This document shows, piece by piece, positions 9,786 through 19,273 of a DNA stretch of 64,000 nt (position 1 is its first letter; every line of letters starts with the position of its first letter). The translations under genes were made by a program, and so were the position numbers. The DNA comes from Gracilimonas sp046602855 (lineage in GTDB: Bacteria > Bacteroidota > Rhodothermia > Balneolales > Balneolaceae): NCBI RefSeq assembly GCF_046602855.1, contig NZ_JBKINJ010000002.1, positions 682,001-746,000 of the forward strand. The letters run 5' to 3'. The notes under the pieces were generated by a model, which searched no databases, was not told the DNA's origin, and saw nothing but the letters and a program-made list of their open reading frames with translations.

Positions 9786-10345
9786 TCAATCCGATAAATA
9801 ATAAACTACGGTAGAAACGACTCTCACATTTTTGATATGTGGATTGTTATTATCTCTCGGAGATATACTGAACTGTCCCTTATATGCCGTTTTGATCTTG
9901 CCCAGTTGACTGTTGGAATCTTCTGCAAATTTCTATGCAACGGCTCTAGCTTCTATGGTGGCTGCTTCTATCATTTGGGCTTTATGTCATTCAGGCTATT
10001 GAAGATATATTCGGGGCGTACCTGATATTCGACCCCGGACAACGTGATAGCCTGTTTACCAAGTTCAGCAAGCTGACTCATAACTTCGCGGATCTTATCT
10101 ATATTTTCAGAATAAATAGTCACAGTCTGATCGGTAACAAAGCGGAATTGGGCATCCTGCGGGCCTACCCATCGTTGTGCAGTTTTATCGGTTACCAATG
10201 GGGTAGAAATGGAGGTTTCATCTTCACTCACTCCAGGATCAGTTAGAAAATTCCTGACTTTTTCACCGCTGTACTCAAGCTGTTCATAAATATTCTCGAG
10301 TTGATTACTGGCTTCTGTGAACTGAATGGGCCATATCACAATATC
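9786..10345 (-). pseudogene. Decayed SIMPL (DUF541) domain protein
   Basis: The readable part (IVIWPIQFTEASNQLE through YIFNSLNDIKP) matches SIMPL periplasmic or membrane proteins. Three lesions are visible. The N-terminus with its membrane anchor is missing, the coding sequence starting abruptly at a 19-bp-arm hairpin. A single base is missing at about 9976, so that KPEMIEAA becomes KPK-stop. In the restored frame (MIEAATIEARAVA, then KFAEDSNSQLGKIK, ending STVVYYLSD) there is an in-frame TAG at 9933-9935. Full-length SIMPL proteins are about 230-240 residues. The gene is almost certainly dead. Confidence 0.85.
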
Positions 10346-10390
10346 AGGCTTCAGCTTTCAGCAGTTAGCAACTGAAAGCTGAAGCCTGAT
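10343..10390. repeat. Perfect 19-bp-arm hairpin at the broken end of the SIMPL gene
   Basis: ATCAGGCTTCAGCTTTCAG (10343-10361) is exactly inverted at 10372-10390 with a 10-base loop. It is built from words such as AGCTTTCAG and AGCTGACAGC that recur at 52168-52228. It lies just after the uup stop codon and exactly where the SIMPL homology ends, so it may be an inserted repeat as well as a terminator for uup. Confidence 0.75.
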
Positions 10391-10405
10391 AGCTGACAGC
10401 TAAAA

Positions 10406-12298
10406 TTAAGCGCGTTCAGCCATTTCCAGCCATACGATTTCCTTTTTTTCTATCTCTTCTTTAAGCTCATCTAATTCTTTAGAAAGTTCATTTAAGTCGC
10501 CGTATTCCAGATCGCTCGTACCCATCTTTTCTTCCAGCCTGGTCTTTTGTTTCTCTAATTTGGCGATCTCTTTTTCGAGCTTGTTGAATTCTCGCCTCTC
10601 GTTGTAACTCAGTTTTTGAACGGATTCAGGTTCCTGTGGTTTTTCTTTAGTTTTTGAAGATGTTTGGGTCTTTGATTCCTTTTTATTGTCGTCTGAAATA
10701 CGGCTTAGTATCTCATCCCTATATTCATCGTAGGTTCCGTGAAAGTCTCTGATCACGCCCTGTCCCTCGAATACAAAATAATGATCGACCAGTTTGTCCA
10801 TGAAAAAGCGGTCGTGAGATACAATGATAAGGCACCCTCCAAAGTTTTGCAGAAAATCCTCGAGTTTGTTGAGGGTGAGGAGGTCAAGATCGTTTGTGGG
10901 CTCATCCAAGATCAGGAAATTCGGGTTTTTGATAAGTACCATCATTAACATGAGTCGCCGCTTTTCACCACCGCTTAGCTTTTCAACAGGTGTGTACTGC
11001 ATCTTACCGGGAAACATAAAATGCTCCAGAAACTGTGAGGCCGTGATCCTGTCGCCATTAGCCAGTTCAATGACCTCAGCCACTTCCTTGATGACTTCTA
11101 TAACGCGCTTGCTTTCATCGATCTGAATTCCTTTCTGCTGATAGTGACCAAAAACGATGGTTTCACCGGTCTCAACCGTGCCGGAATCAGGCTCTATTTC
11201 ACCCATCAGGATCTTGAGAAATGTACTTTTGCCTACTCCATTTTTGCCAAGTATACCGATGCGTTCGCCTTGCAGGAACTGATAGCTGAAATCATCCAGG
11301 ATCACCGTGTCATCAAAGGCCTTAGAGAGGTGTTCAACCTCGAGTACTTTACCGCCCATGCGACTCATATTTACATCCAGCTGCATCTCCATTTCTTCAC
11401 GGGCTGAGTTGGCTTTATCCTTGGTCTCATAAAACGCCTTGATGCGTGACTTGGATTTAGTGGTTCGCGCTTTAGGTCCCCGACGCATCCACTCCAGCTC
11501 TTTCTTCATCAGTTTTCCGGCTTTGGCAATTTCCGTAGCTTCAACCTCTTCCCGTTCCGCCTTCTTCTCCAGGTAATATTCGTAATTACCTTTGTGGTGA
11601 TAGAGCTTTCCGTAATCCAGCTCCAGAATATTGTTACATACCCGATCCAGAAAATAGCGATCATGAGTTACCATCAATAGGGTCATTTTGCTGCCGGCCA
11701 GATATTGCTCCAGCCACTCGATCATTTCCACATCCAGATGGTTGGTGGGTTCATCAAGTATCAGCAGGTCAGGTTCATCCAACAGTACAAAAGCAAGAGC
11801 TACCCGTTTACGCTCACCGCCCGATAATGAGCTTATTGACTGATCAAGGTCATGAATATTCAGAGCGCTTAAGATCTGTTCCATTTGCTGTTCCACATCC
11901 CAGGCTTCGGCAGCATCCATGGCCGCTGAGGCTCTTTCAAATTGTTGCTGCGTTTGTGCGTTGAAGTTTTCAGCCTGATCATGAACCGCCTTATCATAAC
12001 GCTGAACTATCTTTACCTTCTCGGAATCACCATGAGCAATGAACTCATTAATGGTCATGCTTTCATCAAGTTCAGGCTCCTGTGCCAGATATCCCACCTG
12101 TATGCCCTTTTGGATCATTACTTTACCGGAGTCAGGCTCCATTTCTCCGGCAAGAATCTTAAGCAGGGTTGATTTACCGGCTCCGTTGGGTGCTATCAAT
12201 GCAGTCTTATCACCCTGTGAGATCCCAAATGTCAGGTCTTCAAACAGCGGCTTGATGCCAAAATTTTTGGAAAGGTTTTCGGTGGAAAGGTAGGTCAT
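10406..12298 (-). CDS. uup: ABC-F family ATPase, Uup-like
   Basis: This is a soluble 630-residue protein with two ABC domains and no membrane segment. The first has Walker A APNGAGKST, signature LSGGERKRVA and Walker B DLLILDEPTNHLD. The second has GKNGVGKST, LSGGEKRRLM and NFLILDEPTNDLD. They are joined by the charged linker typical of ABC-F. The C-terminal 80 residues form a lysine/glutamate-rich coiled coil (LSYNERREFNKLEKEIAKLE), the Uup DNA-binding-type tail. ABC-F proteins act on ribosomes; Uup is also linked to transposon excision and late ribosome assembly. Distinguishing Uup from Etl-type members would need a tree. Confidence 0.85.
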   Translation of the reverse strand: MTYLSTENLSKNFGIKPLFEDLTFGISQGDKTALIAPNGAGKSTLLKILAGEMEPDSGKVMIQKGIQVGYLAQEPELDESMTINEFIAHGDSEKVKIVQRYDKAVHDQAENFNAQTQQQFERASAAMDAAEAWDVEQQMEQILSALNIHDLDQSISSLSGGERKRVALAFVLLDEPDLLILDEPTNHLDVEMIEWLEQYLAGSKMTLLMVTHDRYFLDRVCNNILELDYGKLYHHKGNYEYYLEKKAEREEVEATEIAKAGKLMKKELEWMRRGPKARTTKSKSRIKAFYETKDKANSAREEMEMQLDVNMSRMGGKVLEVEHLSKAFDDTVILDDFSYQFLQGERIGILGKNGVGKSTFLKILMGEIEPDSGTVETGETIVFGHYQQKGIQIDESKRVIEVIKEVAEVIELANGDRITASQFLEHFMFPGKMQYTPVEKLSGGEKRRLMLMMVLIKNPNFLILDEPTNDLDLLTLNKLEDFLQNFGGCLIIVSHDRFFMDKLVDHYFVFEGQGVIRDFHGTYDEYRDEILSRISDDNKKESKTQTSSKTKEKPQEPESVQKLSYNERREFNKLEKEIAKLEKQKTRLEEKMGTSDLEYGDLNELSKELDELKEEIEKKEIVWLEMAERA

Positions 12299-12441
12299 GA
12301 ATTGATATTTATGAGATCTCTGCTGATGAATTATTAAAATAAGGAATATGCGACAACAATTAAGGTCATCACAAACTTAATTTTTTGGATTGAATCTGAC
12401 CGCCTATCTGTTTAAAGTATAGGAAATAAAGAGATACGAAC

Positions 12442-13440
12442 GTGGATTTTAAAATACCTCCGAAAAGAACAAATCAAGAAGGCAAAGAACGGACTGTGGG
12501 ATTCGAATTTGAATTCACCGGTGTGGAAATGAAAGATGCCGCCGAGATGATCACCGATCTTTATAATGGTGATGTTGAGCAGGTAAGTGGTTACGAGTAC
12601 AAAGCAGTGAATACTGATTTTGGTGATTTTTCTTTGGAGCTGGATGCAAGCTTATTCCTGAATAAAAAATATGAGAAAGTCCTCAAAACTGTAGGTTTAA
12701 ATGTTGACAAGCTGAAGAACAAAGACAAGCTGGAAGAAGCCTTGCGAGACATGGCCTCTACTGTGGTTCCGTTTGAGATCATCACACCGCCCATTCAAAT
12801 GTCGAACCTGCCACGAATGGAAGAACTAGTTAATAAACTTCGGGAATGGAAAGCAAAAGGAACTAAAGGTTCATTTTTTTATGCGTTTGGCTTGCACTTG
12901 AATCCTGAAGTTCCTGCACTGAATGCGGGAACATTGCTTAGGCACCTGAAGGCATATGTGATGCTGGATGCCTGGATCCGTAAAGACGCAGAAGTCAACA
13001 TATCCCGTAAAATAACGCCTTACATCAACGAGTATGGCATGGATTACATCCGGTTTATTTTGCGGGAGGATTATCAGCCCGATCTGAAAGAGTTGATAAG
13101 GGATTACTTTACGTTTAAGAACTCAAGAAACCGCCCTTTGGATATGTTGCCTGTATTTATGTATATGGATAAGGCATTCACGTCTAAACTAATGAAGGAG
13201 GAGCTGACCTCTGCACGGCCAACATTTCATTACCGTTTGCCCAACTGTTCTCTGGGGGATGAAAGATGGACATTGGCTGCTGAGTGGAACCGCTGGGTCC
13301 TGGTAGAAAAACTGGCAGATGACGAACAGGCACTCAGTCAATATTCAAGAGCATTTCTGAACATAGATGATAAATCGGTATTCAGCATGAAGAAAAAATG
13401 GATAAAGTTAATGGATAGATGGGTGCAGAATGCTGAGTAA
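12442..13440 (+). CDS. Putative amidoligase (glutamine-synthetase-like fold)
   Basis: This is a 332-residue protein of the putative amidoligase family. The opening TVGFEFEFTGV, with paired Glu/Phe metal-site residues, and FYAFGLHLNPEV are the recognisable motifs. The family is predicted to join an amine to a carboxyl group using ATP. The GTG at 12442 is the start. The next gene, a class I glutamine-amidotransferase-like hydrolase, overlaps its end by 11 bp. That pairing recurs in comparative studies of this family and suggests a ligase/hydrolase cycle on a gamma-glutamyl or related peptide bond. The substrate is unknown. Confidence 0.8.
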   Translation: MDFKIPPKRTNQEGKERTVGFEFEFTGVEMKDAAEMITDLYNGDVEQVSGYEYKAVNTDFGDFSLELDASLFLNKKYEKVLKTVGLNVDKLKNKDKLEEALRDMASTVVPFEIITPPIQMSNLPRMEELVNKLREWKAKGTKGSFFYAFGLHLNPEVPALNAGTLLRHLKAYVMLDAWIRKDAEVNISRKITPYINEYGMDYIRFILREDYQPDLKELIRDYFTFKNSRNRPLDMLPVFMYMDKAFTSKLMKEELTSARPTFHYRLPNCSLGDERWTLAAEWNRWVLVEKLADDEQALSQYSRAFLNIDDKSVFSMKKKWIKLMDRWVQNAE

Positions 13441-14212
13441 AAAACCGGTAATTGGGGTGACGGGTCCGAATGAAGGAGGTGCCGGCGCATGGTTTTTTAC
13501 AGCCTTTTCGATCAGGCTGGCCGGAGGCAAACCACTCCGGATAACCCCGAATAAACCCAAAAGTATTGACGAATTAGATGGCTTGATCCTGGGTGGAGGA
13601 GCCGACGTTGAGCCACTTAAATATGGACAACAGCGAATAGAACGATCAGTTTTGGTTCGAAACAAAAGGACCATTTTTGAATGGATACTCTCCATTTTAT
13701 TTTTTCCGATCTATTGGTTGGCTCGTTATTTTCAGCATACAAAGCGCTCCCCCGTTGATCCGAAACGGGATGAACTGGAATTTAAGTTGCTTGGCCGGGC
13801 AGTGGATAGAAAGTTACCGGTATTAGGGATATGCCGGGGAATGCAACTCATGAATGTGCATTTTAAAGGAACCCTGCATCAGGATATTCGTGGATTTTAC
13901 GGTGAAAAATCACAGGTGTCTTCTATTTTTCCAAAGAAACGGGTTGAGGTCAAAAAAAGAAGTAAGCTGCATGACCTGCTTGAAACTGAAGTGTGTAACG
14001 TGAATGCCCTGCACAATCAGGCGATCGATAAGCCGGGGGAAGGGCTTGAAGTCGTGGCTAAAGAACTGAACACTGAAGTCCGTCAGGCTATTGAACATAC
14101 AGAATTGCCTTTTGTAATAGGTGTTCAATGGCATCCCGAATATCTTATCCAAATAGCCCGCCAGCGGAATATCTTTAAAGAACTCGTTAAATCAGCAGCT
14201 AAAGCTAAATGA
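13430..14212 (+). CDS. Gamma-glutamyl hydrolase-like class I glutamine amidotransferase (peptidase C26)
   Basis: This 260-residue protein has the class I GATase triad: nucleophile Cys in LGICRGMQLMNV and His/Glu in GVQWHPEYL, plus the HNQAID motif shared with PuuD/C26 hydrolases. A hydrophobic insertion (ILSILFFPIYWLARYF, about residues 85-100) is unusual and might attach the enzyme to the membrane. Its start overlaps the amidoligase stop by 11 bp, so the two are probably translationally coupled. Confidence 0.85.
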   Translation: MLSKKPVIGVTGPNEGGAGAWFFTAFSIRLAGGKPLRITPNKPKSIDELDGLILGGGADVEPLKYGQQRIERSVLVRNKRTIFEWILSILFFPIYWLARYFQHTKRSPVDPKRDELEFKLLGRAVDRKLPVLGICRGMQLMNVHFKGTLHQDIRGFYGEKSQVSSIFPKKRVEVKKRSKLHDLLETEVCNVNALHNQAIDKPGEGLEVVAKELNTEVRQAIEHTELPFVIGVQWHPEYLIQIARQRNIFKELVKSAAKAK

Positions 14213-14507
14213 TGTCTGAGGTCTGGTCTGAACTCTAAAATTAAGGCTGAAACTTGGTGATGTCTCACCAAAGAAGAATCCAAATAAATAGATCAGCAAT
14301 CTCTATCGTTCATCTCAGTAGCCTAATATAAAGTTTTGAATATTTATACATGCCGGTTGATGGAGTTGGGAAGAAGCCTCCTCAAATCATCAGGAAGGTC
14401 ACAGCCTGAATTGCCCACCATCTTTCAGGGTGAAAAGATCTATTACATTGGCTCAGTCCAGTATTTGAAAACTTTAAAGATGCAACTGTTCGCAAGGTGC
14501 CTGGCAA
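14213..14507. other. Gap with no convincing gene
   Basis: This is the convergent gap between the C26 hydrolase and serA. A short hairpin, GGTGA-TGTC-TCACC, lies at about 14257. The one open stretch (14336-14530) overlaps the serA end and resembles nothing I recognise. Confidence 0.5.
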
Positions 14508-15749
14508 TCAATACAAGATTCGTGTCTTAATGGTATGCTTTACCTTACTTAGCTTCTCAAGTACCCGGTCGTTGTAGTCCTTGTCAATATCGAGGACAAC
14601 GTAACCGATGTATTCATTGGTCTTCAGATACTGACCCAGGATGTTAATATCCATATCAGACAGGCAGCTGTTGATCTCGGACAACACGCCGGGTTTGTTC
14701 TCATGAATGTGAAGTATGCGGTGTGCGTCTTTCTGAACCGGGAGGTTTAATGAAGGTACAGTATGAGAATCTACCGTGGTTCCGTTGTCTATCAATTTTA
14801 TCAGTTTGGTGGATACATCTAAACCGATATTGTATTGAGCCTCAAGGGTCGATCCACCTATGTGGGGCGTTAAGATAACGTTAGGCAGATTTTGTAGTTC
14901 TGAGCTGAATTTTTCACCCTTAGATTCCGGCTCTTCAGGATATACATCTATACCGGCGCCGGCAATATGACCTGAGTCGACAGCCTCTTTCAGGGCGTTA
15001 ATATCCACCACAGACCCGCGGGCAAGATTAAGTAAAAAGCTTTTCTCTTTCATCTGTGCCAACTCTTCTTTCCCGATCATCATGTGTGTATCGGGGGTGG
15101 CTGGCACATGCAGCGTTATAATATCTGAGATCTCAAGCAGCTGCTTCAGGGAATCAACGCGCGTGGCATTACCCATGGGGAGTTTGGGTTCTATGTCGTA
15201 ATAGAATACATCAAAGCCCATATTCTCTGCAAGAACGGAGACCTGCGACCCAATGTGGCCGTACCCGACTATGCCGATCTTCTTACCGCGCACCTCATAA
15301 CTTTCTTTGGCGTCTTTAAGCCAAACACCTTTATGAGCTTCTTTATCACGCAAAGGGATCCGGCGCATAAGCATGATGGATTCAGCGATCACCAACTCAG
15401 CAACAGAGCGTGTGTTGGAATAAGGGGAATTGAAAACGGTGATACCATCGAGGGTAGCTGCTTTCAGATCAACCTGATTTGTGCCAATGCAAAAACAGCC
15501 AATGGCCTTTAGTTTCGAGGCTTTTTTTATCACCTTTTCAGTGATATGTGTTTTAGAGCGGATTCCGATCAGTTGTACATCTTCCATCTTATCGAGGAGT
15601 TCTGCTTCACTTAAGGCTACATCATAAGTTTCAATGTTGTGGAAGCCATTTTGGTTGAAATTTTCAACTGCTTTGGGATGAATGCCTTCTAATAAAAGGA
15701 CTTTGATCTGATCTTTAGGGTAAGAGAGGCCGTCAGTTTCTTGAGACAT
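14508..15749 (-). CDS. serA: D-3-phosphoglycerate dehydrogenase
   Basis: This enzyme catalyses the first step of serine synthesis, 3-phosphoglycerate to 3-phosphohydroxypyruvate. It has 413 residues: a substrate-binding half, then an NAD-binding domain with GIVGYGHIGSQV, NLARGSVVD and TPHIGGST (catalytic His). A C-terminal ACT domain (residues about 340-413, VLSEINSCLSDMDINILGQY) makes serine feedback likely. Length and order match the E. coli-type enzyme (410 residues). Confidence 0.92.
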   Translation of the reverse strand: MSQETDGLSYPKDQIKVLLLEGIHPKAVENFNQNGFHNIETYDVALSEAELLDKMEDVQLIGIRSKTHITEKVIKKASKLKAIGCFCIGTNQVDLKAATLDGITVFNSPYSNTRSVAELVIAESIMLMRRIPLRDKEAHKGVWLKDAKESYEVRGKKIGIVGYGHIGSQVSVLAENMGFDVFYYDIEPKLPMGNATRVDSLKQLLEISDIITLHVPATPDTHMMIGKEELAQMKEKSFLLNLARGSVVDINALKEAVDSGHIAGAGIDVYPEEPESKGEKFSSELQNLPNVILTPHIGGSTLEAQYNIGLDVSTKLIKLIDNGTTVDSHTVPSLNLPVQKDAHRILHIHENKPGVLSEINSCLSDMDINILGQYLKTNEYIGYVVLDIDKDYNDRVLEKLSKVKHTIKTRILY

Positions 15750-15964
15750 AGTTTAGAAAAAAATATTATTTGTGAGTGAGTAGGCTGAATGTACTAAAGA
15801 TTTAGGTTTTCGATAAGTGGTTATTACAAATGTTATAACTGAGAAGTCAGACTTTGAAACATTATTTGATGTTACCCGAATAAAACCCGAGAATTAATTT
15901 TTTAGGGTGGGCAATGGTGGATCCAAATGCTTGCTGCATTATTAATCAAAAACAGGCAAAGGTT

Positions 15965-17944
15965 ATGAAACAGTGCTTATCGATACTAATAGGTGTACTC
16001 ATTTTTTCGGGAAGTGTGTTAGCTCAGGATGCTTCTCAATTGAAACAGGGGGAGGAGGTCAATAGGTCTCTGACAAAAGGAAGTGAACATAATTATACAC
16101 TTTTATTAGATGCAGATATGTTTGTATTTGGTCATGTTGATCAGAAATCAGTAGATGTGGTTATAAAGATCATGGGACCGGATGGAGAATTGGTAGGTCA
16201 GTTTGACGGCCCGGCGCGAGGACAAGAATCCTTTCGATTCAGCACAGAAGAAGAAGGTATTTATGCAATACAGATCATCCCGTATGAAGACGGTGAGGGT
16301 GAGTACTCAATTCTGATACCCGTTATTGAACCGGTTGCTCAAACACCGGAGGGCAAAGTCGACCAAATGATGTCGGAATATTCGGGTGAGGTTCCGGGAG
16401 CCGCTGTGATGGTACTTCAGGATGGAAATATATTGTTACAAAGATCATATGGTATGGCAAACTTGGCGTATGATTTGAAAATGCATGATGAGACGGTTCA
16501 CAATATCGGCTCTACCTCAAAGCAATTTCTAACCTTTGGTTTGCTGCTTTTACAGGAACAGGGAAAGCTTTTTCTGGATGAGGATGTAAGAGTTTACATC
16601 CCTGAACTTCCGGAATTTGACCACACAGTGACGCTAAGGCATTTAGTAAATCATACCAGCGGTTACCGGGAATTTCTGAACCTCATGGCTATGACGGGGC
16701 AAAACATGAGCCAGGATATATCTCAGGAAAAAGTCATTGAGTTGGTTCAAAATCAGCCGGAACTGCAAAATGAGCCCGGCGCAGAGTTCAATTACAACAA
16801 CACAGGATATGTGCTTATGACGGAAGTGATCGAACGGGTGACAGAAACAGATTTTCCAACCTGGATGAAAAAGAACGTTTTTGAACCGATCGGTATGGCT
16901 CATACAGTGGTGAGAAGCAGTCCTTATCAAATTGTCGAGAATCGGTCCGTGGGATATTCCTATTCTGAAGATGGAGGTTTCAGGGAGGTGACTGATCTGG
17001 GCGGTGCTGCCGGGGCAGGGGGCATACATTCAACGATGGGTGATCTTAAAAAATGGATCGAAAATCTGTTAGAGCCGACTGTGGGCACTGAAGAGATGGT
17101 AACTGAAATGTCAACGTCATTCAAACTGAATAGTGGAAATGAGACCGGCTATGGTTTGGGGTTATTTGTTGAAGAATATAAGGGGCTTAAACGGATCCAA
17201 CATGGAGGAGCCGATGTCGCTCACCGTTCTATGCTGATGGTCTTTCCAGAGATCAATGGGGCTGTTGTGACCCAAAGCAATTTTTCTAATTTTGATGGCA
17301 ACATTGCGAACAAGATAGCGGACGTATATTATTCAGCTCATCTTCAGGAGAATGAAAGTGAAGAAACACCTGATGAAGGAATGGCAGCCTTTGAATATGA
17401 TCCGGAAGACTTTCAGCCACTGACCGGCCGATACGAATTGAGCATTATGCCGGGCTTTGTGTTGACATTTGACAGGGATGGGGATAGGCTTTACACTCAA
17501 GCCACAAATCAGCCCGAGGTCAATATTACAGCTACCAGTGATTCAACCTTTAGCCTGGTTGGGGTCAATGCATCCGTCACGTTCCACAGGAATGAGGATG
17601 GCACGGCTGATTCGCTGACACTGCATCAGAATGGGAATCACCTGGCGAAAAAGATCGAATATGAACCATCTTTCGAAGAGCTGAGATCTTACGAAGGCCG
17701 TTATTTTAGTGAAGAGATAGATACCATTTATGATATTGTAATGGAAGACAGCTCCCTAACTATGAAAACTTTCCTTATTAAGGACAGTATGCCCCTTGAA
17801 GCTACGAATGAAGACACCTTCAGTTCCGGATTCCCAATTGCTGAAGTGAAATTCATAAGGAATGAGGCCGGTAATATCACGGGATTTGAAGCCTCCAATG
17901 GAAGGACAAGAGGGGTCTTTTTCAAAAAATGGGATCAGAATTAA
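15965..17944 (+). CDS. Secreted serine hydrolase, beta-lactamase (S12) family
   Basis: The ATG at 15965 gives a clean signal peptide (CLSILIGVLIFSGSVLAQ). A PPC-like beta domain (about residues 20-115) precedes the penicillin-binding-like hydrolase. Motifs are SxxK in GSTSKQFL, a tyrosine motif YNNTGYVLM, and a third motif near RIQHGGAD (HGG). A C-terminal beta-rich domain of about 160 residues follows. Possible roles are D-amino peptidase, esterase or carboxypeptidase; true beta-lactamase activity is unlikely. The ORF could begin at 15914, but that would bury the signal peptide. Confidence 0.82.
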   Translation: MKQCLSILIGVLIFSGSVLAQDASQLKQGEEVNRSLTKGSEHNYTLLLDADMFVFGHVDQKSVDVVIKIMGPDGELVGQFDGPARGQESFRFSTEEEGIYAIQIIPYEDGEGEYSILIPVIEPVAQTPEGKVDQMMSEYSGEVPGAAVMVLQDGNILLQRSYGMANLAYDLKMHDETVHNIGSTSKQFLTFGLLLLQEQGKLFLDEDVRVYIPELPEFDHTVTLRHLVNHTSGYREFLNLMAMTGQNMSQDISQEKVIELVQNQPELQNEPGAEFNYNNTGYVLMTEVIERVTETDFPTWMKKNVFEPIGMAHTVVRSSPYQIVENRSVGYSYSEDGGFREVTDLGGAAGAGGIHSTMGDLKKWIENLLEPTVGTEEMVTEMSTSFKLNSGNETGYGLGLFVEEYKGLKRIQHGGADVAHRSMLMVFPEINGAVVTQSNFSNFDGNIANKIADVYYSAHLQENESEETPDEGMAAFEYDPEDFQPLTGRYELSIMPGFVLTFDRDGDRLYTQATNQPEVNITATSDSTFSLVGVNASVTFHRNEDGTADSLTLHQNGNHLAKKIEYEPSFEELRSYEGRYFSEEIDTIYDIVMEDSSLTMKTFLIKDSMPLEATNEDTFSSGFPIAEVKFIRNEAGNITGFEASNGRTRGVFFKKWDQN

Positions 17945-17980
17945 ATAACGGTTAGATCCATGAGCAGGGCAGGCGATCTG

Positions 17981-19180
17981 TTACCGGCCCTGTACTCTTT
18001 TCCTAAGGCTCATTTCGGTTTTGTATTGTTTGTTATCCCGGATAAGGTGCAGTTCCATTTTTTCGCCTTCCCCATATTCACGCATAAGCGCCCAGGCATG
18101 CATTTCGCTGGTTACGCGTTCTTCGCCGATCTGTACGATAACATCACCGGGTATCACTCCACTTTCGTAAGCAGGTCCGTTCTTATTCACTTCCGTAACG
18201 AATAATCCCAATACTCTTGGTATACCTGGATATTGCATGATAAGTTGACGGGTCACCGGAACAAATTTCATTCCGGGGTCGTAATCGAGTGAGACTGTGC
18301 CGGATTCCTGAAGCTGTGAAATGATCTTCTGAACACGGTTACTTGGGATGGCAAAACCAAGCCCCACAAACCCGCTGCTTGTTCCACCGGTAAATATGAA
18401 GGTATTGACGCCCATCACTTCACCGTTGCTGTTAACCAATGGTCCTCCGGAATTACCGCGGTTAATGGCCGCGTCGGTCTGGATCATTTCAACATACACA
18501 CGGGGATCCTGAGGATCGGGCCTGAAATCACGCTCTTTGGCACTCACTACACCAACTGTAACGGAAGGCTGGCCATCGGCAAAAAGCCCAAACGGATTCC
18601 CCATGGCTATACTCCACTCTCCCACCATGATGTTATCAGAATCAGCGAATTCAACATACGGATAAGATTTATCCTGATCTTTTATCTTAAGGAGTGAAAG
18701 GTCGGCGAGTTCATCAGAACCCAGTAATTCAGCCTCATAGCTGTTTCCATCTGATAAGGCCACCATGATGGTTTTTGAGTTTTTGCTTGCCACATGTTCG
18801 TTAGTGACGATCAAGCCATCTTCACTGATAATAAATCCTGAGCCTACACTTTGTACCTCACGCTGAATGGGGACATCAAAATACCGGAAGAAAAATGAAT
18901 CAAATTCACGGGTATATCCGCGCTGCAGTTCTGTAACCGTGATGCTTACTACAGCAGGGCCGGCTTTCTCGACGGCATTGGTGATGGCATTTCGGCGGGA
19001 GTCTTCAACGGCTACTTGAGGAGTGTCCTGATCCGGTTCATCCTGAACCCTGCCTTGTTGTTCGTTTACTGTGGGAGTGACCGATGCAACGGGGAGAGAT
19101 TTATCAGTCACTGCAGGGTCATTATTTGAACAGGCTGTGAATATCAGCAGACATACAACTGTAAGACTATTTTTGATCAT
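17981..19180 (-). CDS. HtrA/DegP-like serine protease with PDZ domain
   Basis: This is a 399-residue envelope protease. The N-terminus is a lipoprotein signal (LLIFTAC, Cys lipid site at about residue 17), so it is probably anchored to a membrane facing the periplasm. The trypsin-like domain has all three catalytic residues: His in VTNEHVAS, Asp in ELADLSLLKI and Ser in NRGNSGGPLV. One C-terminal PDZ domain follows (SGVIPGDVIVQIGEERV). With a single PDZ it resembles DegS or short HtrA forms. It is convergent with the S12 hydrolase. Confidence 0.88.
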   Translation of the reverse strand: MIKNSLTVVCLLIFTACSNNDPAVTDKSLPVASVTPTVNEQQGRVQDEPDQDTPQVAVEDSRRNAITNAVEKAGPAVVSITVTELQRGYTREFDSFFFRYFDVPIQREVQSVGSGFIISEDGLIVTNEHVASKNSKTIMVALSDGNSYEAELLGSDELADLSLLKIKDQDKSYPYVEFADSDNIMVGEWSIAMGNPFGLFADGQPSVTVGVVSAKERDFRPDPQDPRVYVEMIQTDAAINRGNSGGPLVNSNGEVMGVNTFIFTGGTSSGFVGLGFAIPSNRVQKIISQLQESGTVSLDYDPGMKFVPVTRQLIMQYPGIPRVLGLFVTEVNKNGPAYESGVIPGDVIVQIGEERVTSEMHAWALMREYGEGEKMELHLIRDNKQYKTEMSLRKRVQGR

Positions 19181-19273
19181 AGGTTTCAGATAAAATCAAT
19201 TTCGAAGAATTAAGCTAAACGGATATTACAAACGAAAAGAACCTCTATCAATTGCCATAAAGGATACAAAAAG

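Noticed and set aside
14336..14530. 64-residue open frame in the gap before serA
   Set aside because: It overlaps the serA end, has no recognisable motif and no clear ribosome site.
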